Part shown: piece after piece, positions 32,888 through 44,540 of the stretch
Position numbering within the stretch: the stretch's first letter is position 1
Layout of the letters: each line of letters opens with the position of its first letter
Assembly: GCF_004664715.2 (NCBI RefSeq)
Contig: NC_051071.1
Span: forward strand, 3,993,501-4,057,500
DNA length: 64,000 nt
Direction: 5' to 3'
From: Peromyscus leucopus
Lineage: Eukaryota; Chordata; Mammalia; Rodentia; Cricetidae
Notes under the pieces: model-generated
What the model was told of the DNA's origin: nothing
Seen by the model: the letters and a program-made list of their open reading frames with translations, nothing else
The model's database searches: none
Translations under genes and position numbers: made by a program

Positions 32888-33407
32888 TGTGGTGGTATTG
32901 TATTCCTCAAAATATTGTGTGCCTTAATAAACTTATCTGGGGTCAGAGAACAGAAAAGCCCCTAGTTGGGCAGTGATAGCACATGCCTTTAATCCTAACA
33001 TTCCAGAGGCAGAAATCCATCTGGGATCTCTGTGAGTTCAAGGCCACATTGGAAACAGTCAGGCATGGTGACCACGCCTTTAATCCCAAGAAGCCAGCCT
33101 TTAATCCTAGGGAGTGATGGTACAAAGCAGAAAGGTATATAAGGCGTGAGGACCAGAAACTAGAAGTGTTTGGCTGGTTCAGCATGTGGCTGGTTAAGCT
33201 TCAGGCTTTCGAGCAGCACAATTCAGCTGAGATTCATTCTGGATGAGGACACAGAAGCTTCCAGTCTGAGGAGACAAGACCAGCTGAGAAGGTGACCAGG
33301 TGAGGTTAGCTGTGGCTTGTTCTGTCTCTCTGATCTACCAGCATGGACCCCAATAACTCGCCTCGGGTTTGATTTTATTAATAAGAACTTTTAAGATTCT
33401 TGCTACA
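32888..33407 (+). mobile_element. Element F 3' LTR
   Basis: Starts TGTGGTGGTATTG right after a GAGAGGAAA purine tract and ends AGATTCTTGCTACA. A TATA-like GTATATAAGG lies near 33137. It matches the LTR at 39907-40445. Confidence 0.85.
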
Positions 33408-34020
33408 GGATTCTCTGAAGGACCTTTCTACCTTGTCTTGGCAAGGTTTAGTAGTCCTTTCTTTTGTGTCCTGCTTGTGCATTTTGGACAGTATACTGTC
33501 AACAATCTAGGTATGGGCACTTTCTTGCCCAGTGGCTAACATTTGCCACAAAGAAGTAAATTCCATATAACGTTTCTTTAATGCTCATCATCTTCTCTGA
33601 AGTAGATTGGTGCTGCCATGAGCAGACATGTCTCATAGTCATAAAAAAAGAAAAATCTATGTTATTAAAACATCTTAAATGGGGGCTGGAGAGATGTCTC
33701 AGAGTTGAAGAGTAATGACTGCTTCTTCCAAAGGACTGAGGTTCAATTCCCAGCACCCACATGGAAGTTCACAACTGTCTGTAACTCAAGTTCCAGGACC
33801 TGAAACCCTTATACAGACATACATGCAAGGCAAAATACCAATGTACATAAAAAAGAAATAAAAATTTAAAAAAAACATTTTAAATGCCATTCTAAAGATC
33901 TGTAAAGTGTCTGAAGATGACTTGACTATCTAAAATATATTTCTGTTTAACCTTGAAAGCATACCTAATATGACTACAAGTTTAATTGTAATGGCTATTA
34001 ACTTGCATTTCTTTTTTTAA
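33408..34020 (-). mobile_element. Class II ERV 3' internal region (copy E2, part 2)
   Basis: Continuation of E2 beyond element F (CCTTGTCTTGGCAAGG, GACAGTATACTGTC). Interrupted by a B3 at 33682. Confidence 0.78.
33670..33886 (+). repeat. B3 SINE with target duplication
   Basis: B3 body and tail 33682-33874. Flanks ACATCTTAAATG (33670-33681) and ACATTTTAAATG (33875-33886) differ at one base. Confidence 0.9.
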
Positions 34021-34455
34021 AAATTATTATTATTTTATTAAGAAATTTTCTATTCACTTTACATACCAACTGCAGATTCCCCCTCTTCCCTCTTCTTACC
34101 CCCCAGCCTTCCCCCACAAACCACCTCCATCCCCACATTTCCCAAGTCAAGGTCTCTCATGGGAAATATTTTAATCTTATATCCTTTTACATGGATAAAC
34201 ATATTAGTTTCTCCTCTAGGTTTATGATCTATCTAAATGGTTATAGGCCATTTGTTTTCATCTAAGAAGTGTTCCATCATGAATGGAGAAGTCAATTGTA
34301 GGCATCAATGAAATTCTGAATGGATGTATATTATCTAACAAAGACACAGCCATGTCAAGGGTCTGGTGCTTCAGACTCATGAGAAATTTGCAAAGGTCAA
34401 TCCCCCAGGCCCAGGAGAGATAGCAAAGCCTTCTTCTGGTCCAAGCATGAATGTT
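34021..34455 (-). mobile_element. L1 3'UTR fragment and unresolved sequence
   Basis: 34021-34170 is antisense L1 3' end (TTTACATACCAACTGCAG, pyrimidine-rich CCCCCAGCCTTCCCCC). 34171-34455 is unresolved. Confidence 0.55.
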
Positions 34456-34868
34456 TTTTTTTTTTTAATTTTTAAAAATTTTATAATTTAATTTAATTTT
34501 ACATATCAGCCACAGATTCCCCTATCCTCCCTCCTCCCGTTCCCCCTTCCCTCCCCTGAACCCACTCCCATTCCCATCTCCTTCAGGGCAAGGGCTCCCC
34601 TGGGGATTCAGCCCAGCCTGGTAGATTCAGTCGAGGCAGGTCCAGTCCCCTCCTCCCTTCACCCAGGCTGAGCAAAGTGTCCCAGCATAGGCCCCAGGCT
34701 CCAAACAGCTAGCTCATGCACTAAGGACATGTCCGGGTCCCACTGCCTGGGGGCCTCCCAAACAGTTCAAGCTAATCAACTGTCTCACTTTTCCAGAGGG
34801 CCTGATCCAGTTGGGGGCTCCTCAGCTACTGGTTCATAGTTCATGTGTTTCCTCTAGTTTGGCTTATA
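34455..34868 (-). mobile_element. L1 3'UTR insertion
   Basis: T-rich left edge, then TACATATCAGCCACAGATTC to GGTTCATAGTTCATGTG. Same 3'UTR type as 59336-60290. E2 text is visible again at 34873-34917. Confidence 0.8.
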
Positions 34869-34917
34869 TCCTAATTAGTTTGTAATAACTTTCAAGGACT
34901 AGCAAATTACATTACAT

Positions 34918-35372
34918 TGTAGATATAATTCTGAATGGTCTTATTAAATAAGAAACACAAAGCCAAATGCAGAATTAAAAGCCCAGAGATCAAGCAGCAG
35001 CCAAGAGCTAAGACTGCCTTCTTACCCCTCTCTGTCGCTGTTGTCCTTCCTTTCAGAAAGAGACCTACTTCCTGTGTGTCTGCATTTTTATTGACGTTCT
35101 GTCCTGCCTTCTCATTGGTTGTAAACCCAACCACATGACCTCCTTGTCACTGCATGTCTATACAGACCTCCAGGTCTCTATGGTTGGTATTGAGATTAAA
35201 GGCGTGTGTCTCCAGGCTAGCTATGTCCTTGAACACACAGACTCTGCCTGCCATGGGATTGGATTAAGGGCATGTGCTACACTGCCAGACTTCTGCTAAT
35301 GGCTTGCTATTAACTCTGACCCCCAGGCATACAAATAAAATCATATTTCAGCACAAATAAAATATCACCATA
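34918..35372 (-). mobile_element. Class II ERV 3' LTR (copy E1)
   Basis: On minus it starts TATGGTGATATTTTATTTG directly after a polypurine-like AGAAAGGGGAAA and ends AGAATTATATCTACA. This links the 'N' LTR subfamily (also 42618 and 46223) to the same internal sequence as the 'M' LTRs (32888, 39907). Confidence 0.8.
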
Positions 35373-35905
35373 TTTCCCCTTTCTATTCTAATAAAAAGAA
35401 AAAAGGAAAAAGTTATAACTAATGTAAGAAAAACTATATACAATAAGTACAACAACTATATACAATATATACAAGCAATAAATACCTAAACAATGTCTAG
35501 TCCATTTGCATTATTATTTCAGAGAAAATAATTCCATTATCTATCCTATTTTGATAAGTCCAAAATGTACCTGATTCATTTTCTATCCTAACTTATATTA
35601 CTAACAAAACTATCTTATAATGCCTTTCACATGTACACTTACACCTCTTTAGTTAGTTTCTTTTCTAAAATTCTTAATAAGGATAGCTTTAACTATCTAA
35701 TCTTTAGTTAACTATAATTGTCTAATCTTCAACTCCCTCAGAGACCCAAGAAGGAAATAATATTACCTAAAAAAATAAAAATAAAAACAGGAAGTGCACA
35801 CAAGCAGCTTCCAAAAAAATGTGAGTTGACAGAAACAGCCAGCTACCTGGACAGTCACCCACAGTTTCTCTGCAGCATTGGGGCGTCATCTTCAGTCTAT
35901 AGGCT
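35373..35905 (-). mobile_element. Class II ERV 3' internal region (copy E1)
   Basis: Minus-strand copy of the same 3' region as 29880-30225. At 35905 the text changes abruptly to plus-strand gag leader of another copy. Confidence 0.75.
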
Positions 35906-37163
35906 TAGCATATCTGATGTATTATTTGTTTCATCATTTTTGTGTTATCATTTTTAAAAAGTTATTTAATATGAGTGTCAAGATAAAAGTTTTAGGAAAA
36001 CTTGTTAAAACAAATCATAGAGAAATTCAAACCCAGACAGAAGAATTTAAAGGTGAACCAATCTCAGCATTGCATTATATAGTTACAAAAAAACAGCCTA
36101 AGGCTTTCAAACAGCCAACCTTAATCTATTCAGTAACTTTATAGGAACTGCTAAATGCTCAAGGCTATATATGAGCTGATTGGACTCCTATGCAAATGTT
36201 AGATTTGAGGAGATTCAAGGATGCTATAGTGTCATATGGTATGCATTGTCTGTTTGTAAAGCAGATGTTAAACTTGTGGTCAACTTGTAATATAATTATC
36301 CCTCAAGACTGGAACAATTTGATTACAGCTACCTAGAAGCTGGTCCACAGTTACAATGGAGGACCTGGTGGAAAGATGAGGGTAAGACAATTGAACAATG
36401 ATATAGGGCTAAAGATATGGAAATTTCTTAAGATCAACATCTTGGAGAAGGTGATTATGCTGATATACAAAGGCAATCTTTATATGATGACAACACACTA
36501 ATTTTATGCTGAATGGTAGCTCTGAATGCTTGGGACAGAATTGAAGAAGTAGGAAAAAAATTGAGTCATTTACAAAAGTTATACAGGGCCCAAAAGAAAT
36601 TTTCACTGATTTCTTACAAAGACTGTCTTTAGCAGTAAATAGAATGATACCAACATCAGTTAGACAGATAATAATTAAATCTCTGGCTTTTGAAAGTGCT
36701 AATGCACAGTGCAAAAGAATAATTAGGCTGTTAAAGGCAAGATCAGCACCCTTAGAGGAATGGATCCAAGATACAATTAATATTGAATCTCATGACCATG
36801 ATGATACTTAGATAGGAGAAGTGATTTCCAGAGGTTTGAAGAAAAATAGTAATGTCAGATGTTTCAAATGTGGTAAACAAGGTCATCTAAAAAGAGACTA
36901 TAAGCAGGACATTCCTAGAAATAATGTTTCCTCAAGGAATAATCCCAACAGAATGCCCCTCCCTTCTGGATTATGCAGAAGATGTAAAGGCAAACATTGG
37001 ACTAAGGAATGTAGATCAACAAGGGACAAACAAGGTAATCCTTTGCCTTTGCCATTGGGGAATGCTCTGAGGGACCACTCGCAGGCTCCCATGTCAAATT
37101 CCATTCATATCTTTTCTGTCATTGTGGAAGAAAACCCTTCCCAGAGCAACCAAAGGACCTAAT
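35906..37163 (+). pseudogene. gag: Class II ERV gag (copy G)
   Basis: Betaretrovirus/IAP-like gag. An MA-side block follows MSVKIKVLGK near 35971. Capsid has a major homology region (IFTDFLQRLSLAVNRM) near 36600. Nucleocapsid at 36840-37020 has two knuckles, [14 protein letters not shown], whose last Cys is replaced by Tyr, and [13 protein letters not shown], complete but with one residue less spacing than usual. Stops and shifts precede it. After about 37160 the text jumps to the 3' region, so protease and pol are deleted. Confidence 0.85.
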
Positions 37164-38820
37164 GACTACTGCAAGAAACTATACTGCTCTGGGTGATAGA
37201 GTACCTTTAGAAAGTAAAACAAAAATTTAAGTAGAAACTATAAATCCAAATTGATAAAGATTATATTGGGAACCTCCCCAAAGTTAGAGTTTTGGGAAGG
37301 ATTTTGTTTTTGTCCTTCAGGAGAATGAAGGCTAAGGAATCTGAAGAACATTGGACAAATGAGACATCTGAAGAAAAATGATTAATCATCCAGAAAAAAA
37401 TGTCCCATAAAAAAGATTTGTGCAGTGAACAATGGCCATGCCTAACAGTGACTTTGAAGTCACCAAAAAAGATGATGTGGCCCCATAATGATGATTCCAT
37501 CAGGACAGTGATAATACCACTAAGCTGACAAACACCACCCAAAGATTGGCTTTGGGCTACAAACTGCTCAGTACAATTTCAAGATGGCTAGCTGAGATGA
37601 TCCAGCCTCACAGACTACTCAAGCAAGGACTTTGAGATAAGCCCTGTACTTTCCCATTGTGCAGAAACTGAACAACAAATGATACAGCTACCTCTCCTAG
37701 GACTTGACAATAACCCCAAATTTTCTTTTCAGGATCCCCTAAAGATTGCCCCCCAATCAGCAGGAAGTAATTTTAACAACAAAACAGCCACATTCTCAAG
37801 AGGTAGAGTTGGGATTTTTTTGGTTATTCAATGGGTTATGGATAATTGTCATTGTTTAGGATGGATGGTTACAAGTAGTTAATTGATAATGGTCAGGAGA
37901 AAAGCTAAACAAAGATTAGATGCAGGGTTCTTGTTCAAAAAAGAAAAGAAAAAGAAAAAAAGAGGATATAGATAAGAGGTAGATTATTGAATCTCGTCTA
38001 AAAATATAGAAATGATAGAATAAAAGGGTAGATCATTGAAACTACTTCGAAGAGAAAAAAAGAGGATATAGATAAGATAAATGGTAGATTATTATTTAAT
38101 CTACTCTAAAAAAAAAGAGATAGAAATGATAGAATAAAGGTACATTATTGAATCTACTCTGAAAAGAAAAAAGAGAGAATATGGATAAGATAAAAAAGTA
38201 GATTATTGAATCACTTTTAGAAAGCAACTACTAGTTTTAAATATTTTACATTGGATTGAATTTTTGTATATTGTATACAAAGTATGTATATTGATACAAA
38301 TTTGAGATTGATTATGTTAGAAAATACTGTACATATATTTCTAATCTTGTTCAAGATATTGTAACTATACAGTTCATTTAACAATGTAATGCAAATTGCT
38401 AGTCCTTGAAAGTTATTATTACAAACTAATTGGGATATAAAGAAATGAAGGTTAGTAGATAGTCATTACAATCAAGCTTGTAGTCATGTTACATATGTTT
38501 TCAAGGTCAAACAGAGGTATATTTTAGATAGACAGGTCACCTTCAAATACTTCAGAGATCTGCAGAATATGACATTTACGATGTTTTAATAACATAGATT
38601 GTTTTTTATGGCAATGAGACATGTTTGCTCTTGAAGTCACCAATCTACTTCAGAGAAGATGATGGGCAGAGAAGAAACTGCTTATGGAGTTTGCTTTCTT
38701 TGTGGTAAAATTTAGCCATGAGGTAACAAAGTGCCCTTGCCTTGAGTGCTGACAGTGTGCTGTCCAAAATGGACAAGCAGAACACAAAGAAAGGACTGCC
38801 AAACCTTGCCAAGACAAAGT
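37164..38820 (+). mobile_element. Class II ERV 3' internal region (copy G, part 1)
   Basis: Same region as 27714-30225. Three purine-rich blocks starting GAAAAGAAAAAGAGGATAT-like (37940-38200) each followed by TAGATTATTGAATC form an irregular tandem array of 70-90-bp units. Confidence 0.75.
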
Positions 38821-39363
38821 TGTTGCTGGAGGGCTTCTCTCCAGGTTCCCCAAGCCCCGCAGTCCCACAATCCACTTATAAAATAATCACTCAGACGCTT
38901 ATATCACTTATAAACTGTATGGCCGTGGCAGGCTTCTTGCTAACTGTTCTTTTATCTTAAATTAACCCATTTTTATAAATCTATACCTTGCCACGTGGCT
39001 GGTGGCTTACCAGAGTCTTTACATGCTGCTTGTCCTGGCGGTGGCTGCAGTGTCCCCCTCCTCAGCCTTCTGCTTCCCAGAATTCTCCTCTTTCCTTGTC
39101 CCACCTACTTCCTACCTGGCAACCTACTTCCTGCCTGGTCACTGGCCATCAGTGTTTTTTTTTTTTTTTTTTTTTGGTTTTTCGAGACAGGGTTTCTCTG
39201 TGTAGTTTTGCGCCTTTCCTGGAACTCACTTGGTAGCCCAGGCTGGCCTCGAACTCACAGAGATCCGCCTGCCTCTGCCTCCCGAGTGCTGGGATTAAAG
39301 GCGTGCGCCACCACCGCCCGGCCAGTGTTTTATTTATATAGAGCAATATCCACAGCACACAGT
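38815..39363. mobile_element. Solo class II-type LTR carrying a B1
   Basis: LTR 38821-39357 from TGTTGCTGGAGG to CCACAGCA. Flanks CAAAGT (38815-38820) and CACAGT (39358-39363) match at 5 of 6. Related to 42742-43118 (AACTGTATGGCCGTGGCAGG shared). A young B1 sits inside. Confidence 0.8.
39155..39322 (-). repeat. Young B1 SINE in solo LTR
   Basis: T20 start, CGAGACAGGGTTTCTCTGTG to GCCACCACCGCCCGGC. Near-consensus with CpGs preserved, flanked by CAGTGTTTT-like repeats. Confidence 0.93.
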
Positions 39364-39906
39364 AGGAAGGCCCTTTAGAAAACCCTGCTTCACAGATGAG
39401 TCTGTCAGACATGCGAGGCCTGTAGGCTGAAGATGGATGCCAGAACATTGCACAGAAACCTTGGGTGACTGTCCAGGCAGTCAGTCAGCTGCTTCTGTCA
39501 TTTCTCACATTTTTTGGAAGTCACTTGATAACACTTCCTACTTACTCAGTTTAATATTATTTCCTTCTCAGGCATCTGAGGGAGTTGAAGATGATAGTTC
39601 TAGCTTTCCTTGTTAATAAATTCAGAAAAGAAACTCACTAAGAGGTGTAAAGTATATAAATTTGAAAGACATCAAAAGATATTTTTGGCTGGTAACAAAA
39701 GTTAGGATAGAAAATGAATTAGGTACATTTTGGACTCACCAAAATAGGATAAATAATAGAGATTTTTGTCTGAATCTGTCAAATGTTAATGGACTAGATT
39801 TTGTTAATGTAATTTTCGTCTGTATATATTATATATACTTATTGTATATAGTTGTTCTTATATTAGTTATAATCTTCTTTTATTATTTTAGACAAAAAAG
39901 AACAAA
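39358..39906 (+). mobile_element. Class II ERV 3' internal region (copy G, part 2)
   Basis: Resumes after the solo LTR and runs to ACAAAAAAGAACAAA, the purine tract before the LTR. Confidence 0.8.
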
Positions 39907-40445
39907 TGTGGTGATAAATTGTGCACCCCAATAAAACTTACCTGGGGATCAGAGGACAGAGCCAGCCACTAGATTAGGCATAGAGCCCAGGCAGTGATAG
40001 TACACACCCTTAATCCTATCACTTGGGATCTCTGTCAGTTCAAGGCCACACTGAGAACAGAGTCAGGCATGGTGACACACACCATTAATCCCAACACTTG
40101 AGATCTCATGCCTTTTCTTGGGAAGCATACATGTCTTTACTCCTAGGAAGTAAGATGACAGGGCAGAGAAAGCTATATAAAACATGAGGAAACAGGAACT
40201 CACACTCTTTAGACTGAGGGTTTCCTGGAGGTAAGCTAGTGGTAGCAGCAGTTTAACTGAGACCCTAGTGGTGAGGACTCAGAGGCTTTCAGTCTGAGGA
40301 TTCATGGAAACAGGATCAGCTGAGGCATTGGCAAGGTGAGCTTAGCTGTGTCTTGCCCTGCTTCTTTGATCTTTCAGTTTTCATCTTAATATCTGGCTCT
40401 GTTTTTTTTTTTAATTAATAAGACCATTTAGCAGTTCATGATACA
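39907..40445 (+). mobile_element. Class II ERV 3' LTR (copy G)
   Basis: TGTGGTGATAAATTGTGC to GTTCATGATACA. TATA-like GCTATATAAAAC at 40172. It has two B1-like phrases (TTAATCCTATCACTTGGG, TTAATCCCAACACTTG), a trait of this LTR group. Confidence 0.88.
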
Positions 40446-40572
40446 TTCATCTCTTCTTTTTCTCTCTCTGCCTGCAAATCCTGCCTAACCTTTTCTGCCC
40501 AGATATTGGCCATTCAGCTCTTTATTAAACCAACCACAGTGAATATTCATACAGTGTAAAGGAACATTCTGC
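40446..40572. mobile_element. Partial CCAAT-rich LTR
   Basis: Only the part with GGCCATTCAGCTCTTTATTA and ACCAACCACAG is present, comparable to 19960-20078. Confidence 0.6.
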
Positions 40573-41800
40573 AACAACCCTCATTTCCAGAAAAGCCTCA
40601 GGGACTCATTTCCCTTATCAAGATGATTTTAACTCATCAACTCACTTGGGATGACTGCCAACAGCTCCTTAAAACTCTCTTCACTTATGAAGACACAGGG
40701 AGAGAGTCCTCTGAGAATTCTGGAGATTGGTTCAGATGATGATGGGCAGCTCACCCAACTTAGTAATCATAGGTGTTATCTGTCCTCCCTTTTATCTCAG
40801 CTGGGATCAGAACACAGCAGAAGTTAAGGAGTCCCTGGAGGTCTACCATCAGGTTCTACTGGGAGGTCTGTAGGGTGCAGCTAAGTACCCTATAAAGTTG
40901 TCTAAGGTCTGTCTAGTTGTTCAGGAAACTTATGAGTCATCTTATGCTTTTCTTGAATAATGAAAGAAATCTACGGAGTCTATTTAATGAGAAAAGGAAT
41001 TTATTTGGGAGTTAACTGGTGACTTATCATAGGGTCTGGAAAAGCTGATCTGTGCCCCATGCTGATTTGCTTGGTCCAAGATCTCAGCATCCAATACCAT
41101 GAGGAGGCAAAGAGAGAGCCACATACATGCATCCTGGGTCTTAAGGGTCCTGAGCAGCCATGCACCAGGGGCATGTACTTCAAGGTCATAGGCAGGTGTA
41201 GCAGTTACCTGTTACCTCAGTGGGGGCAGTGCTTCAAGGTCATAGCTAGAACAGCTACCCACTACACTTGAATGACTTACGTAGGCCCAGTCAATGTGTT
41301 TACACTCCCTTGGCAATCCCTTTTCTTATGTCAACATACAAGAGGAAAGCTTGTTAATGTCTGGGGGTCAGCTCCAATGACTTACATATACCCAACTGAC
41401 CCAGGGGCCAAAGAGAATAGGACAGCCATTAATATAGCCTTTGTCTCTCAATCTGCCCCAGATATCAGCTGAAGGCTTCAGAGGCTAGAAGAATTTGGGG
41501 GCAAAATGCTCTCCAAATTAATGAAAATAGCAACAAAGGTTTATAATAATATTCAGAGGGTGATAAACAAATGAAAAAGATGGCCAAAGTCTTGGCCATC
41601 ATGCAACAAAAGTTAAACACCATTAGGCAGAAAATTTAAAGATGACCACCCAGCACTAGGGGATTACAAAAACCAGAAAGACCTCCCACTTGTTGCCTCT
41701 GGAGATCAATGTACCTGTTGTATAGAAATGGGGCACTGGAAGAATGAATTCCCCCATCAAATAGGGACTATCAAAACTAGGATCCTGGAATTGAATGAGG
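40573..41800 (+). pseudogene. gag: Second class I ERV gag (capsid and nucleocapsid)
   Basis: Capsid pieces at 40600-40868 (EVYHQVLLGGL) and 41371-41560 (NRTAINIAFVSQSAPDIS). One nucleocapsid knuckle near 41705 reads CTCCIEMGHWKNEF, with Phe in place of the last Cys. About 0.5 kb at 40869-41370 appears to be inserted repeat DNA that I cannot name. Stops are frequent. Confidence 0.8.
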
Positions 41801-42335
41801 ATTGAGGGAGTCAGGGCTTGGATACTCCACTCCATGAGCCCATGATAACTTTAAAAGTGGAAGGGAAACCAATTGACCTTCTAGTGGATATGGGGTCCCA
41901 TTATTCAGTCCCCAAGAAAACAAAGCCACCAAACACACCATGGTACCCAGGAGCAGCTGGCTCAGAACAATACTGCTAGAAAATGGAATGCCATGTGGAC
42001 CTCAGAAAAGGTAGTGTAACACATCCATTCCTGGTTATTCCTGAATGTCCCTATCCTCTTCTGGGTAGAGAGTTGATTCATAAGCTCAAAGTCCAAATTA
42101 CCTTTGAGGAAGGAGACATCATTGTGAAATTTAGAGATAAAGGGGGAACTAAGGTATTGGTCACCTTTCCTCTGGCTTGGAAATGTATATTGTCTGTTCC
42201 ACCAATACCTGACCATCCCCCAAGTAGCTTCAATTTACTTACTTACTTATTTACAAGAAAAAATTCCTTGGTTCTGGGCCAGAAGCCACTGCCCTCGGAT
42301 TATCCAAACACCAAGCCCCAGTCATGATTCAACTT
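41801..42335 (+). pseudogene. pro: Second class I ERV protease
   Basis: The frame reads PIDLLVDMGSHYSV near 41870, so the catalytic DTG is [16 protein letters not shown] near 42050 marks the C-terminal part. An open stretch of 114 codons remains (41983-42327). The frame shifts before pol. Confidence 0.83.
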
Positions 42336-42617
42336 AAGGTGTTAGCAGAGCCCACCAATTCCCCATGAATCCAGAAGCTCAGGAAAGAATTAAAATTCAC
42401 ATAAACAGGCTGAGGGATGCAAGAATCTGGCATGCTGTAGGTCTCACTGGAATACTTTGCTGCATCCTGTGTGGAAGCCTGGAACAAATGACTACAGACC
42501 AGGCCAGGACTTAAGGGAAGTCAACAAGAGGGTGGAGGATATACAACCTACCTACTATTCCCAACCCAAATACCCTGCTGAATATGCTTTCTCTAGAATA
42601 TATTATATATGTGTTTG
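42336..42617 (+). pseudogene. pol: Second class I ERV reverse transcriptase, part 1
   Basis: [20 protein letters not shown] is readable at 42484, the fingers segment of gammaretrovirus-type RT. Cut at 42617 by an LTR insertion with 6-bp duplication; continues at 43458. Confidence 0.88.
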
Positions 42618-43463
42618 TGTAGAAGTAACCATCTTATTCAATAAGAAACACAGAACCAATGTAGAGTTGAAAGTCCAAGAGGTCAGAGCTAAGAGCCTTA
42701 CCCTTCCTGCTTCAGCTATCCTCTTCAGCCAAGAGACCTACTGTAGCTAGAGTTTTCCTGCCTTGCCCACAGTCAGGACAAATCTTTGTCACCCGCCAGT
42801 CCCACAGCTGCTCAACCAAGTAAACACAGAGACTTATATTGTTTACAAACTGTATGGCCGTGGCAGGCTTCTTGCTAACTGTTCTTATAGCTTAAATTAA
42901 TCCATTTCCATAAATCTATACCTTACCACATGGCTCGTGGCTTACCAGCATCTTCACATGCTGCTTGTCCCAGTGGCAGCTGGCAGTGTCTCCCTCTGCC
43001 TTCCTGTTCTCCTCTCTGTTAGTCCCGCCTATACTTCCTCCCTAGCCACTGGCCAATCAGTGTTTTATTTATTGACCAATCAGAGCAACACATTTGCCAT
43101 ACAGAACATCCCACAGCAACCTACTTCCTGTGTTTTTGTCTTTATATAGACTTTCTGTTCTGCCTTCTCATTGGTTGTAAACCCATCCACATGACTGCCT
43201 TGGCACTGCCTGTCTGTACAGACCTCCAGGTCTTCTATGGTTGGTATTGAGATTAAAGGTGTGTGTCTCCATGCTGGCTGTATCATTGAACACACAGAGA
43301 TCCGCCTAGCTCTGCCTCCTAAGAGCTGGGATTAAAGGTATGCACCACCACCGCCCAGCTTCTACTATGGCTTGCTATTAGTTCTGACTCCCCAGGCAAC
43401 TTTATTTATTAACATACAAATAAAATCACAATTCAGTACAAATAAAATATCACCATATGTTTG
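42612..43463 (-). mobile_element. Solo class II LTR ('N' type) inserted in pol
   Basis: LTR 42618-43457 on minus, flanked by perfect TGTTTG (42612-42617, 43458-43463). On minus it starts TATGGTGATATTTTATTTG and ends GGTTACTTCTACA. A second LTR is nested within. Confidence 0.9.
42736..43124. mobile_element. Solo class II-type LTR nested in the LTR
   Basis: 377-bp LTR 42742-43118 from TGTAGCTAGAGTTTTCC to CCCACAGCA, flanked by perfect ACCTAC (42736-42741, 43119-43124). It must be younger than the surrounding LTR. Confidence 0.93.
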
Positions 43464-44540
43464 TGTATATATATACATATATATGTAGTATTGGACTTAA
43501 AGGATGCCTTTTTCAGGATACCTCTGGTCCCCAAGAGTCAACCTCTATTTGTCTTTCAATTTACTTAGACAATGGCTTCAATGGACAACTGATCTGGACT
43601 CAACTGCTTCAAGAATTCAAGAACTCTCCCACCATCTTCAACAAGGTCCTCTATACAGACCTGCCTAAAGTTTTCTCAGGTGATGCTTCTCCAATATGTG
43701 GATGGCTTCCTTATTGCAGCTGCTGAGAATACCTGAGGACTGGCCACTGAGGTTCTCCTAGAAACCTTCTAAAGGCAGGAATACCCAGTGTCAGCTAAAT
43801 GGGCCAACTCTATACATGGAAAGCTATGTACCTGGGATTCAGTCTTTAGAAAGGTAGGAGATTTTTGTCCATGTCACAAAACAGACTATCTTAGAGGTTC
43901 CTGACCCACCAGCTAAGAGACAGATCCAAGAATTCTTACGGTCAGCAGGATACAGAAGACTCTGGATTCCAAGTTTTGCTGAAATGGCTAAACCATTATA
44001 TTGAAGCCACCAAAGGGTCTGAGGACAGACATTGCAGAAACAGCTTTCAGGCAAATTAAATGGGCCTTTCTTTTAGCTCCAACATTGGCACTCCCAGACG
44101 TTAACAAGCTTTCCTCTTGTGTGTTGACAAAAGAAAAGGGATTGACAAGGGAGTGTAAACACATTGACTGGGCCCATGAGAGTGTCCTTGGTGGCTTTTC
44201 TATCAAAAAACTAGACCCAGTAGCTCCAGAGTGGCCTGCTTGTTTGAGAATTGTTGTTGTAGCTGCACTATGGACAAAAACCTCAAATAAATTAACTTTG
44301 GGGCAGAATTTAATCAACACCATACCTATATTACAGAGAATTTGCTCAAGTTCCTACCTGATTAGTGGATAACAAATGCTTGGTTGACCCAATATCAGTC
44401 TCTTCTTAAATCAACCAAAGGTCATCTTTGCCCTCTCCACTGCCCTCAACCCAGCAATCCTGCTTCCAGACCTCATGGGGGAACCCTCTACAACTGTTTA
44501 GAGATCACATCCATTTCTAAGTAGCCATGGATATCAACAT
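43464..44540 (+). pseudogene. pol: Second class I ERV reverse transcriptase, part 2, to RNase H border
   Basis: Resumes with LDLKDAFFRIPL near 43492 (first catalytic Asp region). LLQYVDGFLIAAAE near 43685 is the YXDD site, here YVDG with the second Asp lost. The connection segment follows (PTLALPDVNK, SIKKLDPVAPEWPACLR, 44080-44260). Fades after 44450. Several shifts and stops. Confidence 0.86.

Larger units (their letters stand above)
31198..33407 (+). mobile_element. Short class II element F, 2.2 kb, with fold-back 5' LTR
   Basis: Flanked by GGATTA (31192-31197) and GGATTC (33408-33413). Order: aberrant LTR 31198-31613, Lys-like primer-binding site 31616-31633, leader 31634-32121, A33 run, 3' region 32155-32887, LTR 32888-33407. 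There is no gag or pol, so it is a non-autonomous derivative. It sits inside E2. Confidence 0.8.
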
